Notes: generated from the sequence alone by a model not told the origin. Positions 1 to 7,943 are shown, numbered from the stretch's first letter. The stretch: DNA of 26,649 nucleotides from Acidobacteriota bacterium (GCA_021799405.1 JAJZAL010000046.1:1-26649), one strand, 5' to 3'. A program made the numbers and translations.

Positions 1-143
1 GCCACCGCGAGGTTGATTGAGGAACGATCTCTGAAGTAACGAGCAAAACGCAGCTTCTCATGGGGTCTGATCGCAGTTCCGGCTGGAACCGCCGGGATGC
101 GCCGGAGGAGATAGCCTGCGAGTCCGTCCGCCGTCGGCCGCGC

Positions 144-1106
144 TCAATGCGCCAGGAGCGCGCTATTGCCCAGAATGCGGTAAAGGGTGGAACGGCTGAT
201 ATGAAGCTGGCGTGCGGCGCGCAGCTTGTTGCCGCGATTCAGGTCAAGCACGTATTGCACATGGCGGCGAATGACCGCATCCAGAGAGAGATTGACAGAC
301 GGAGCGGCTGAATGCGGCTCCGGCCGGGCATCGGCCCCGCTCGACAGGACAAGGGATTCCGCGCGGATCATGCCATTTTCCGCTTCGAGCAGCGCGCTTT
401 CAAGCACGCCGGCCAGCTCGCGCACATTGCCCGGCCAGTTGTGCTGCAGGAGCCGGGACAGCGCCCCCGAGCCGAGCGCGACGGGATGCTGCTGATACCG
501 CATGCAAAGGCCATCCAGCAGATGCTGAGCCAGCGGAGCAATGTCCTCCCGCCGCTCGCGCAAAGGCGGAATTACGAAGCGAAGCGCCGTCAGCCGGTAG
601 GCCAGATCGGGCAAGAAGTCTCCGTGCGCGGCCATCTCCCGCAGCGGACCCTGCGACGAGGCCAGCACCACGGCGCGGCCAGGCGGACGGTCCTGCAAAG
701 CCTTGAGCACGCCCAGCAGCAATCCCTGCCCGGGCTGGCCCAACAGATCCACGCGGTCCAAATAGAGGAAGCCGGAAATCGCAGCTGGATCGCCGTCGGT
801 CGCCAACCATTCACGTGCATCGCGCTTCTGAAAGGAAACCCGCGCCAGCGACGAGCGGCCGAAGAGATAACGCGCCAGCGTATGCTTTCCGGAGCCGTAC
901 TCGCCTTCGATGGCCGCCACCCGGACGTGCAGCGCGGCCATCTCCGCCTGCATCAACAGCTTGCGCCAGACGGCGCTTACGCCAACCACCCGCGCGGCGA
1001 GTGCGTCATCCGCACCCGCGAGCGAAAGCCCCTGGCCAGGAGCCTGATGCGAATGCACTGACGGGTGTGCTCCCTGGTACTGCGAGGTTTCCTGCATCGG
1101 TCTCAC
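144..1106 (-). CDS. Degenerate AAA+ regulator of the sigma-54 activator (bEBP) type with C-terminal Fis helix-turn-helix
   Basis: The 320-residue product looks like the central and C-terminal parts of an NtrC-family activator. Seen: Walker A-like GEYGSGKH (68-75), Walker B-like FLYLDR (113-118), the family signatures PPLRERREDI (180-189) and WPGNVREL (224-231), and a Fis-type helix-turn-helix near 275-312. There is no receiver or other recognisable N-terminal sensor domain. Several motor parts are missing: the segment that normally carries the GAFTGA sigma-54 contact loop is absent between Walker A and B, the Walker B glutamate is Arg118, and the FRxDL arginine is Leu165. It may therefore be a DNA-binding regulator that no longer remodels sigma-54 holoenzyme. 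The GTG at 1106 has GGAGG 8 nt upstream; an ATG at 1097 is an alternative start. It follows the barrel gene in the same direction by about 137 nt. Confidence 0.85.
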   Translation of the reverse strand: MRPMQETSQYQGAHPSVHSHQAPGQGLSLAGADDALAARVVGVSAVWRKLLMQAEMAALHVRVAAIEGEYGSGKHTLARYLFGRSSLARVSFQKRDAREWLATDGDPAAISGFLYLDRVDLLGQPGQGLLLGVLKALQDRPPGRAVVLASSQGPLREMAAHGDFLPDLAYRLTALRFVIPPLRERREDIAPLAQHLLDGLCMRYQQHPVALGSGALSRLLQHNWPGNVRELAGVLESALLEAENGMIRAESLVLSSGADARPEPHSAAPSVNLSLDAVIRRHVQYVLDLNRGNKLRAARQLHISRSTLYRILGNSALLAH

Positions 1107-1243
1107 CCTTCTTGCCTCCGTGCTCCGGATAAAACTTCCACGCCGACAAAGGCTTCATCGGCGCTGTCATCCAAAACATGAATGCAGAAAGGCGGACACG
1201 AGCCCGGCCAATCCCTGTTCCCTGCTCTCTTTTCTCTGCTCTC

Positions 1244-2083
1244 TCAAAACGGCATCCTGACCGTTGCAATGAAGGCATGGTTGTACTGGTGGTAATGGGT
1301 TACCGCCGTCTGGAAACCGGCTCCGGCCACCAGCGCAATCCGGTGATGGATTGCAAACCGGCCAAAGATCAACCCCGGCATCACGAAGGTCTGCTTCTTG
1401 CCGTCGTTCGTCCCGCCTTCCCAAATGGCCGAGTTAATCTCCGCCTCCGGCCACAGCCACGCGAGGGGATGGTATTGAAACGCGGTGTTGGAAAGGATGG
1501 TGCGCCCCAGAGTATGCACGCTGTCGACCGGCAGTGCGCCGCCCAGCGTCGATTGCACATCGAAGTTGCCCCATCCCTTGCCCGCCGCCAGGGTAGGCGT
1601 AACGGTAGCGCTCACGGAACCATTCGTATAGGTGCCGGTAGGAACGCTGCCGGACAGAAAACCGGTGAGGATGCCGTTACCGTGCTCCTCATTGCGCGCC
1701 AGAAAGCGGTATTTCATCATGAAGGACGCGTCGCCCGGCCCATTCATCGCGCCGGGGTTCTGGTGGAGCAGATAAGGGGGCAGGTTGATCAGCATTTCAG
1801 TGTGCCGGCTGGGAATCACCTCCAGTCCCTTGCCATTATCCACATTGGTCACGTTGCCGGAGGGGGTCGCCTCGTGGGTGACATCGCACCGGAACTCCTG
1901 CTCGAGCCGGGGAGTGACGGCAACGAGCGGAGTCATCCAGTGGGGCTGCTCGGCCTGGGTGGCGGCAACGCGCTCCAGCCAGCGGCCGGCCCAGCCTACA
2001 CCCGGCCCTGCACTCTGAGCAGCCGTGGCAGCGGAACCGGCAAGGAAGACAAGGAGGGGAAGAACTGGTACCGGGAACCTCAA
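1244..2083 (-). CDS. Outer-membrane beta-barrel protein, phenol-MetA/transporter-like
   Basis: About 279 residues with an N-terminal hydrophobic signal peptide ending near an AATAAQS cleavage region. The body is rich in alternating glycine/aromatic segments typical of barrel strands, and the last residue is Phe in a VRMPF end, as expected for an outer-membrane C-terminal strand. I associate the general pattern with acidobacterial proteins annotated as MetA-pathway-of-phenol-degradation-like transporters, but this is from memory and the substrate is unknown. Start choice: no ATG is suitably placed, and an AGGAG element lies just before tandem TTG codons at 2086 and 2083; the second leaves the better spacing. 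A longer TTG start at 2113 is possible but would place the ribosome site inside the gene. It lies between the HTH-Mop gene upstream and the AAA+ regulator downstream, all on the minus strand. Confidence 0.8.
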   Translation of the reverse strand: MRFPVPVLPLLVFLAGSAATAAQSAGPGVGWAGRWLERVAATQAEQPHWMTPLVAVTPRLEQEFRCDVTHEATPSGNVTNVDNGKGLEVIPSRHTEMLINLPPYLLHQNPGAMNGPGDASFMMKYRFLARNEEHGNGILTGFLSGSVPTGTYTNGSVSATVTPTLAAGKGWGNFDVQSTLGGALPVDSVHTLGRTILSNTAFQYHPLAWLWPEAEINSAIWEGGTNDGKKQTFVMPGLIFGRFAIHHRIALVAGAGFQTAVTHYHQYNHAFIATVRMPF

Positions 2084-2213
2084 CAACGATCTCCTCGAAT
2101 CAATACGATTCAAGGCGAATTTTATCTAATTAAGCATCCAAAATAGAAGAAAATTGCGCAAAAATATCCACAGCCCGAAATCATTCCTGATCCCTGTTCG
2201 CTGGTTGCTGCCT

Positions 2214-2612
2214 TTACGGCCGGATAATCATGACTTCCGTGGCCTTGATCAGGGCGATGGCCTGCACGCCGGGCTTCAATCCCAGCTCCCGTACCGCGTC
2301 GGCGGTAATGATGGAGGTTACCCGCTGATTGCCGACGGCGAGCACGACCTTGGCAAGCAGCCCCTCCACGGTGACTTCCACCACCGAGCCCAACAGTTGG
2401 TTGCGCCCGCTGATGGCGGCTGGAGCGGGGTGACCCGCCGGAGCTGCCAGGAATTCATCCAGCGCGTCGGCGGGAATGCGGTGATGGCCGCCGGGGGTTT
2501 TCACCGTGCGGATGCGTCCCGCCAGAATCCAGTGTTTGAGCGCGGGATAGCTCATGCCGAGTTTTTGGGCCGCCTCTCGCGGCGTAAGAAGTGCGGAAGT
2601 CTTCGTATTCAT
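2214..2612 (-). CDS. HTH (excisionase/MerR-like) regulator fused to a Mop/TOBE molybdate-binding domain
   Basis: 132 residues in two parts. Residues 8-56 form an excisionase-type helix-turn-helix (TPREAAQKLGMSYPALKHW, then the wing-like GGHHRIP). Residues 69-132 form one Mop/TOBE repeat, with the signature RNQLLGSVVEV, an SIITADAVRELGL segment and the IKATEVMI ending typical of molbindins. Mop domains bind molybdate or tungstate as oligomers, so this is probably a molybdate-responsive DNA-binding protein, a compact counterpart of ModE. The ATG at 2612 has only a weak upstream GTAGGG. An 11-bp palindrome 11 nt upstream of the ATG is a candidate autoregulatory site. No modABC transporter or molybdenum-cofactor gene is in the window, so its targets are unknown. 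Confidence 0.88.
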   Translation of the reverse strand: MNTKTSALLTPREAAQKLGMSYPALKHWILAGRIRTVKTPGGHHRIPADALDEFLAAPAGHPAPAAISGRNQLLGSVVEVTVEGLLAKVVLAVGNQRVTSIITADAVRELGLKPGVQAIALIKATEVMIIRP

Positions 2613-2973
2613 ACCCTACGGCTGTACTGTACACGGTTCCACGGCAGAGCAGGCACCCGGATTGAAGGGCCTGCACAGAAAATCTTGTGATTGTAGTCAC
2701 TCGACAGCAGGCAATGCGGGTGATAGCCTTCCCGTGACAATTTCCCCGGTCTTTCAGAGGTCGCGTTTTGGGTGCGTTCGTGATTCGGCTTTATAGCTCA
2801 AGTCGGGAGGATTTGTGATAGTGCGGGATTGGGTGTGTTTCTTTGTGGGCGGGGGCGTGCTCTCGCTTTTTGTGGCTCGGTTATTCGCGCGGCAAGGCCT
2901 GCGATCGGAAACCGGAACGCCGGCAATACAGCAGATTTCCGCCCAAAGCCGGCAAGCAGGCATAGGAGGGCGA
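2613..2973. other. Divergent intergenic region between the HTH-Mop gene and hppA
   Basis: This 361-base stretch separates two divergently transcribed genes. Near the HTH-Mop gene it holds the TGTAC-T-GTACA dyad. From 2815 the hppA frame is open upstream of the chosen start: a GTG at 2815 preceded by GGGAGG could add 53 residues. I see no RNA gene. Promoters for both genes must lie here, but I cannot place them with confidence. Confidence 0.6.
2623..2633. promoter_or_regulatory. Candidate operator, palindrome TGTAC-T-GTACA
   Basis: A perfect 5+1+5 dyad lies 11 nt upstream of the HTH-Mop start codon. On the minus strand it overlaps a -10-like TACAGT. A regulator binding here would block its own gene, so autoregulation by the HTH-Mop protein is the simplest reading. 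The site does not resemble the E. coli ModE operator as I remember it. Confidence 0.35.
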
Positions 2974-5454
2974 ATGAAGAGTAATTTATTCCCGTGGCGC
3001 TGGGAGAGATTTGCCGGTGCCATCGCCACGCTGATCCTGCTTGGCCAAGGCGCGGCGTTTGCGGCGCCCGCGGAACAGGCCGGAGGCGAAGCCAATCTGA
3101 AGCTCCCCGATTTGACGCAGGTCCATTTCTTCGGGCCGGCCGGCATCGACGGGCACAGCCTGCTCATGTACGGACCTCTCTTTTGCATTTTGGGCATGCT
3201 TTTCGGCCTGTTCATGTACGTTCATCTGAAGGGTCTGCCCGCGCATCGATCGATGTTGGAGATGTCGCAGCTGATCTGGGAGACGTCCAAAACCTACCTG
3301 ATCAACCAGGGCAAATTTCTGCTCATTCTCTGGTCGTTCATTGCGGTCGTCATCCTTGTTTACTTCGCCGGGCTGCTTCACTTCAGCGCGGTACGAGTGG
3401 TCATCATTCTTGCGCTCAGCGTGCTGGGAATGGCCGGCAGCTATTTTGTGGCGTGGTTCGGCATCCGGCTGAATACGCTGGCGAACTCGCGCGCCGCCTA
3501 TGCTTCGCTGGGCGGTAACCCGTATCGCGCTTTCAACGTGCCGCTCAAGTCGGGCATGAGCATCGGCATGATGCTGATCTCGATCGAGCTGCTGATGATG
3601 TTCGTCATCATTCTCTTTGTTCCGGGCAGCTATGCCGGGCCGTGTTTCATTGGCTTCGCCATTGGCGAATCGCTGGGCGCCGCCACGCTCCGTCTTGCCG
3701 GCGGCATCTTCACCAAGATTGCCGACATCGGCGCCGATCTGATGAAAATCGTCTTCCACGTCAAAGAGGACGATGCCCGCAACCCGGGCGTGATTGCCGA
3801 CTGCACCGGTGACAATGCCGGCGACTCGGTCGGTCCCACGGCCGACGGCTTCGAGACCTACGGCGTGGTTCAGGTTGCCCTCATCGCATTCATCATGCTG
3901 GGCGCAAAGGATGCGGTCTCAGGCGTGCAATTGATCGTCTGGCTGTTTGCGATTCGCGTGGCCATGCTGGTGGCTGCGGTCGCGGGTTATTACATCAACG
4001 AGCTGATCTCGAAGATGCGATTCGGCAATGTCGAAGAATTGAACTTTGAAACGCCGCTCACCTCGCTCGTCTGGATCACTTCGATCGTCACCATCGCCAT
4101 AACCTATCCGGTCACCTATGTTCTGCTTCCTGACTTGGGCGGAGACCCCACACTCTGGTGGAAACTTGCCACAATCACTTCCTGCGGAACCGTCGCGGGC
4201 GCTCTCATTCCGGAGCTGGTCAAGGTCTTCACCTCAACCAAGGCCAAGCATGTACAAGAGGTGGTAGCGTCGGCGAGGGAGGGCGGGGCCGCTCTCGATC
4301 TCCTCTCGGGATTTGTCTCCGGAAATTTCTCCTCCTACTACCTGGGACTGGCGGTCATCATTTTGATGGCCCTCGGCTACGGCGTCAGCACCATGGGGTT
4401 CGACAGCATCATTCTGGCTGCGCCGATGTTCGCCTTTGGCCTGGTTGCCTTCGGCTTCCTGGGCATGGGACCGGTGACCATCGCCGTCGATTCATTCGGG
4501 CCGGTGACGGACAACGCACAATCCATCTACGAACTGTCGCTCATCGAGACCGAGCCGGGAGTGCGTGAGGAAGTGAAAAAGCATTACGGCGTGGAAGTGG
4601 ACTTCGAGCGCGCCAAGAAGATGCTGGAAGCCGGCGACGGTGCCGGCAATACATTCAAAGCCAGTTCAAAACCGGTGCTCATCGGCACGGCCGTGGTGGG
4701 CGCCACCACACTGATCTTCGCCACGATTATGGCGCTGACCGACTCGCTCCACGATAGTGTCGCCGTCGGAAAGCTCTCAATTCTCCATGCTCCTTTTTTG
4801 CTCGGCCTGATCACGGGTGGCGCGATCATTTTCTGGTTCACCGGCGCCGCCACCCAGGCGGTAACAACGGGCGCCTACCGGGCAGTGGAGTTCATCAAAA
4901 GAAATATTCACATTGATGAATCCGGAAGAGCTTCCACCGAAGACAGCAAGAGGGTGGTGGCGATCTGTACCCGCTACGCGCAGAGTGGGATGCTGACCAT
5001 CTTCATCTCGCTGTTTTTTGCCGCGTTGGCATTTGCCTTCCTGGATCCCTTCTTCTTCATCGGCTATCTGATCTCGATTGCGATCTTCGGTCTATACCAG
5101 GCCGTCTTCATGGCGAATGCCGGCGGCGCGTGGGATAACGCCAAAAAGATCGTCGAAGTTGAATTGCAGGAAAAGGGAACGCCTCTGCACGAAGCAACGG
5201 TGGTGGGCGACCTGGTCGGCGATCCATTCAAGGACACGGCCTCCGTGGCGCTCAATCCGGTCATCAAGTTCACCACGCTCTTTGGCCTGCTGGCTGTCGA
5301 GTTGGCGGATCAAATGTCCAGGACCAGCGGAACGGGGTGGACGCACCTGCTTGCGGCGATATTCTTCGTGATATCGTTCTTCTTCGTCCACCGCTCGTTT
5401 TACAGCATGCGCATCCGGAGCAACGAGCCGTCTGAAAGCTCTCACTCCAGGTGA
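2974..5454 (+). CDS. hppA: Membrane-bound ion-translocating pyrophosphatase, divergent, Lys-containing (K+-independent type)
   Basis: The 826-residue multi-spanning protein hydrolyses pyrophosphate and pumps H+ and/or Na+ across the inner membrane. Family motifs seen: DIGADL (251-256), EDDARNPGVIAD (265-276) followed by GDNAGDSVG, DSFGPVTDNAQSI, NAGGAWDNAKK and GDPFKDTASVALNP. Lys562 in GNTFKAS occupies the Ala/Lys position that in known families marks potassium independence. Two residues of the classic DVGADLVGKVE motif differ: the Lys is Ile259 and the Glu is Phe261. The start at ATG 2974 has AGGAGG 4 nt upstream and gives a signal-like N-terminus (positively charged, hydrophobic, then AFAAP). 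A GTG at 2815, also with a good ribosome site, would add 53 residues. The Asp-rich and C-terminal motifs are intact, so enzymatic activity is likely; the pumped ion cannot be read from the sequence. Confidence 0.95.
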   Translation: MKSNLFPWRWERFAGAIATLILLGQGAAFAAPAEQAGGEANLKLPDLTQVHFFGPAGIDGHSLLMYGPLFCILGMLFGLFMYVHLKGLPAHRSMLEMSQLIWETSKTYLINQGKFLLILWSFIAVVILVYFAGLLHFSAVRVVIILALSVLGMAGSYFVAWFGIRLNTLANSRAAYASLGGNPYRAFNVPLKSGMSIGMMLISIELLMMFVIILFVPGSYAGPCFIGFAIGESLGAATLRLAGGIFTKIADIGADLMKIVFHVKEDDARNPGVIADCTGDNAGDSVGPTADGFETYGVVQVALIAFIMLGAKDAVSGVQLIVWLFAIRVAMLVAAVAGYYINELISKMRFGNVEELNFETPLTSLVWITSIVTIAITYPVTYVLLPDLGGDPTLWWKLATITSCGTVAGALIPELVKVFTSTKAKHVQEVVASAREGGAALDLLSGFVSGNFSSYYLGLAVIILMALGYGVSTMGFDSIILAAPMFAFGLVAFGFLGMGPVTIAVDSFGPVTDNAQSIYELSLIETEPGVREEVKKHYGVEVDFERAKKMLEAGDGAGNTFKASSKPVLIGTAVVGATTLIFATIMALTDSLHDSVAVGKLSILHAPFLLGLITGGAIIFWFTGAATQAVTTGAYRAVEFIKRNIHIDESGRASTEDSKRVVAICTRYAQSGMLTIFISLFFAALAFAFLDPFFFIGYLISIAIFGLYQAVFMANAGGAWDNAKKIVEVELQEKGTPLHEATVVGDLVGDPFKDTASVALNPVIKFTTLFGLLAVELADQMSRTSGTGWTHLLAAIFFVISFFFVHRSFYSMRIRSNEPSESSHSR

Positions 5455-5460
5455 GAGTTT
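5436..5460 (+). terminator. Hairpin terminator overlapping the hppA stop codon
   Basis: A stem of about 10 bp (left arm AAGCTCTCAC, right arm GTGAGAGTTT, one G-T pair) with loop TCCAG is followed by GATTTG. The hppA TGA lies inside the right arm. The U tract is short, so termination may be partial or attenuating. Confidence 0.5.
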
Positions 5461-5771
5461 GATTTGAAGTCGTACAGACCCAGCCAGGGCCGGTGACCGC
5501 TGATCGGAATGCGGAGCACCGCCCCCTGGCGGTGGCGCCCGTCTTCCTGCCACCGGTGAGGCTCAATCGAAGCAGCACCGTGCGATTTCACGCGGAGCCT
5601 CTGCGTATTTGGCGGGGCATCCAGCATGCATTGCAGCTCGCAAGATTTTGGGCGGCGCACCAAGAGGAAATTCTTTGCACCCCGCATCGAATCATGACGC
5701 TCCAACCGCTCAATGCAGTCAACTCTAGTAAAATAGCCGTTGGCAAATCGCCTAGCGAGGATTTGAAACCG
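5455..5771 (+). other. Leader/intergenic region before frr
   Basis: 317 bases without a convincing gene, although the frr frame stays open upstream through most of it. It holds two compact hairpins: CACCGCC/GGCGGTG with a CCCT loop (5517-5534) and ACGCGGA/TCTGCGT with a GCC loop (5590-5606). A -10-like TAAAAT lies at 5729-5734 without a clear -35 partner. Promoter and leader functions are inferred only. Confidence 0.45.
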
Positions 5772-6359
5772 ATGGCACTCTCGATCATGGCCGGGATACC
5801 GGCGCTCAAAGAACTGAATAGCGACCTGAAGCGGCGCATGGACCAGGCGGTTAGCGATTTCCAAGCCGGCCTGGCCGCAACGCGCACGGGCCGCGCCAAC
5901 GTGCACATGCTCGACCAGGTGAAGGTCGATTACTATGGCACGCAGACGCCCATCAGCCAACTGGCGCAGTTGTCGGCGCCCGAGCCGCAACTGATCCTGA
6001 TCTCGCCCTGGGATCCAACCATCGCCAAGGAGATTGAAAAGGCCATCCAAGCTGCGGATCTTGGCTTCAACCCCCTCTCTGACGGCAAGGTGATTCGCGT
6101 GCCCGTGCCGCCCATGACCGAAGAGCGCCGGCGCGATGTCTGCAAGCACCTCAACAAAGTGCTTGAGGAGCACCGCACCGCCGTGCGCAACATCCGCCGC
6201 GACGGCAACGAGGCTCTCAAGAAACTCGCCAAGGAAAAGAAGATCAGCGAGGATGACGAAAAGCGCGCTCTTGAAGAGGTGCAGAAGATGACCGACGCCG
6301 AGATCCGCCGCATGGAAGAGATGGCGCAGAAAAAAGAAGCAGAGATCATGCAGGTGTGA
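5772..6359 (+). CDS. frr: Ribosome recycling factor
   Basis: 195 residues, close to the usual 185. With EF-G, RRF splits post-termination ribosomes in the cytoplasm. Seen: the domain I signature RTGRANVHMLDQVKVDYYG beginning at residue 38, the domain II segment SPWDPTIAKEIEKAIQ, DGKVIRVPVPPMTEERR, and the long charged C-terminal helix ending in KKEAEIMQV. The frame is open far upstream, but homology begins only near MALSIMAG, so ATG 5772 was chosen; GCGAGG lies 11 nt upstream. ATG 5787 would also fit the fold but lacks a ribosome site. frr often follows rpsB-tsf-pyrH; here it follows hppA after 317 nt, and none of those genes is in the window. Confidence 0.96.
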   Translation: MALSIMAGIPALKELNSDLKRRMDQAVSDFQAGLAATRTGRANVHMLDQVKVDYYGTQTPISQLAQLSAPEPQLILISPWDPTIAKEIEKAIQAADLGFNPLSDGKVIRVPVPPMTEERRRDVCKHLNKVLEEHRTAVRNIRRDGNEALKKLAKEKKISEDDEKRALEEVQKMTDAEIRRMEEMAQKKEAEIMQV

Positions 6360-6390
6360 CATGCGTCACGGGCGCTTATGAATCTTGATG

Positions 6391-6420
6391 CCGGGGTGTC
6401 GAGTCTTTCATCCACCCCGG
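6391..6420 (+). terminator. Hairpin after frr, between convergent genes
   Basis: Perfect 8-bp arms CCGGGGTG and CACCCCGG enclose a 14-nt loop, followed by TGCTATTTCCTT. It lies 31 nt after the frr stop and 28 nt from the stop of the facing DUF481 gene, where a terminator is expected. The U-rich tail is on the frr side. Confidence 0.6.
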
Positions 6421-6448
6421 TGCTATTTCCTTGTCTCAGCTTCCTGCT

Positions 6449-7672
6449 TTAATCCCTTTCTTTGAACGCGTAGGTCAGCCCCATTGTGAACTGGAATGAG
6501 TTCCGCTTGGTAGGCGGCTCCGTCAGCGGCGGATTGTTCAAGTAACTATCCAGCGTCCCGATTGAGAAGCCGAGGCTCTTGTATGTGGGAAACGTCACGG
6601 TATTCGTCTCATTCGCGGAATAGGCGTGCATGTCGTTATAGGCGGGAATGTAGGCAACGCTCTGCGCAAATGTCAGCAATTTAAGGTGGAGGCTGTAATT
6701 CGCCGAAAGCGTCGATCCCACCAGGTTCACGCTGCCGCTGGTCGGGCTGCCGGCCGCGACGGTGATGAATTGCTGCTTCTCATATTGGACCGAGCCTTTC
6801 AGATCGATTTCCTGTTTTGCATTCTTGAACACCGTCCAGCCAAAGCCGCCGCCGTAAATCTGCTGCAGGTCCAGGTCCTGGCCGAAGTTGTGATCAAACG
6901 CTGTTTGCCCCAGCGCGAAGAAGCGCGGCGAAAGATACTCGTCGCGCTCGGCATCGGCATGATAGATCGCCGATTTCGTCGATACCGCAGGCACTAAAAC
7001 ACCCGCGGAGAGATAAGCGGGCTGGGTAATCTTACCGAATGATCCAGTGAAGTTCATCGTCGTGCGGTTGCGGCGTTGCAGCCAGCTCACGGAAGGCACC
7101 ACGCGCGCGAGACCAAAGCCCCCTGACACCGTATATTGGTTCTGCGTTGCGGCCACCAGCGTCGCCCCTGCGGTCGCCGTGCCGCTCCACCCAGAGAGGA
7201 TATTCGGCGAGGAATGCGCCACCTCGGTCATCGTTGCATCATCCAGAATGAACTCCGCGTCATTGACAGGAACGGGAGCCAAAGCCGCGGCTCCCGCAGG
7301 ATGCAAAATCACGGTCTGATTCTCCACCTCGACCGTACCGGCCGGGATTTGGCCCACGTCCTTCCGGCCGGGCAGCCTCAAGTTCTTTTTAAGCACCGCG
7401 AACTTTCCGCTGGTGCGCAGATCCTTGATTTCGCCCCAGGTAAGGGACATATCTCCCATTGCATCGCTGTGAAACGTAACCTTGCCGTTGATGGCGCTCA
7501 CCAACTTTCCGTGCAGCGTATCACCGTTGCTCAGCACCAGCACGTCTGGCGCGGGTTTGGCCGCGGGCTTGCTCTGTGCGACGCACACGATTGCCGCGAA
7601 CAGCAACAACAAAATTACTCGGCGGGAAAGAATATGCGAAAGCCATGATGTGCGAACCGTAAGCTGCGTCAT
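6449..7672 (-). CDS. DUF481-family outer-membrane beta-barrel protein
   Basis: 407 residues. An N-terminal signal segment (RRVILLLLFAAIVCVAQS) is followed by a small globular domain with the recurrent pattern LSNGDTLHGKLVSAINGKVTF and SLTWGEIKDLRT, which usually precedes DUF481 barrels (YdiY/salt-induced outer-membrane protein type). From about residue 165 the sequence alternates aromatic and polar residues and ends in FQFTMGLTYAFKERD, consistent with a closing barrel strand. The specific role is unknown. ATG 7672 is preceded by GGCAGG with 7 nt spacing. It converges on frr, and its promoter must lie in the 271-bp divergent region shared with the XRE-cupin gene. Confidence 0.85.
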   Translation of the reverse strand: MTQLTVRTSWLSHILSRRVILLLLFAAIVCVAQSKPAAKPAPDVLVLSNGDTLHGKLVSAINGKVTFHSDAMGDMSLTWGEIKDLRTSGKFAVLKKNLRLPGRKDVGQIPAGTVEVENQTVILHPAGAAALAPVPVNDAEFILDDATMTEVAHSSPNILSGWSGTATAGATLVAATQNQYTVSGGFGLARVVPSVSWLQRRNRTTMNFTGSFGKITQPAYLSAGVLVPAVSTKSAIYHADAERDEYLSPRFFALGQTAFDHNFGQDLDLQQIYGGGFGWTVFKNAKQEIDLKGSVQYEKQQFITVAAGSPTSGSVNLVGSTLSANYSLHLKLLTFAQSVAYIPAYNDMHAYSANETNTVTFPTYKSLGFSIGTLDSYLNNPPLTEPPTKRNSFQFTMGLTYAFKERD

Positions 7673-7943
7673 TCAGTAACCTGCCTCTCTTCTAATTTGT
7701 GATTGCAACCGACCTCGCTCCATGCCGGCGCCATGCCTGGGGTGGAGCCTTCGATGTGGCCTGCCGGCAGCAGGTTGCGTGCTTCGGAGCCGTCTTTCAT
7801 ACCGTCGTAACAACGATGGGAAACATCGCGCAAATATCGTCCGAATCGATTCTTTCAGGAAAACTTCAGAAATTCATCAGAAATCAGTGCCTTACAACTG
7901 TCAGACTGAACGTGGACCCGCATGTGGGGCCAGGGAGTTCGTG

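Noticed and set aside
1..61. Minus-strand frame beginning at ATG 61 and running off the left edge
   Set aside because: Only 20 codons, no ribosome site and no recognisable sequence; cannot be supported.
312..1061. 249-codon plus-strand frame opposite the AAA+ regulator
   Set aside because: It is antisense to a gene with clear family motifs, and its product resembles nothing known.
1178..2146. 322-codon plus-strand frame opposite the outer-membrane barrel gene
   Set aside because: Antisense shadow. The minus-strand product has a signal peptide and barrel ending, which this frame lacks.
2986..3759. 257-codon minus-strand frame opposite hppA
   Set aside because: The composition (His/Gln/Arg/Asp-rich) is typical of antisense shadow of a GC-rich membrane-protein gene.
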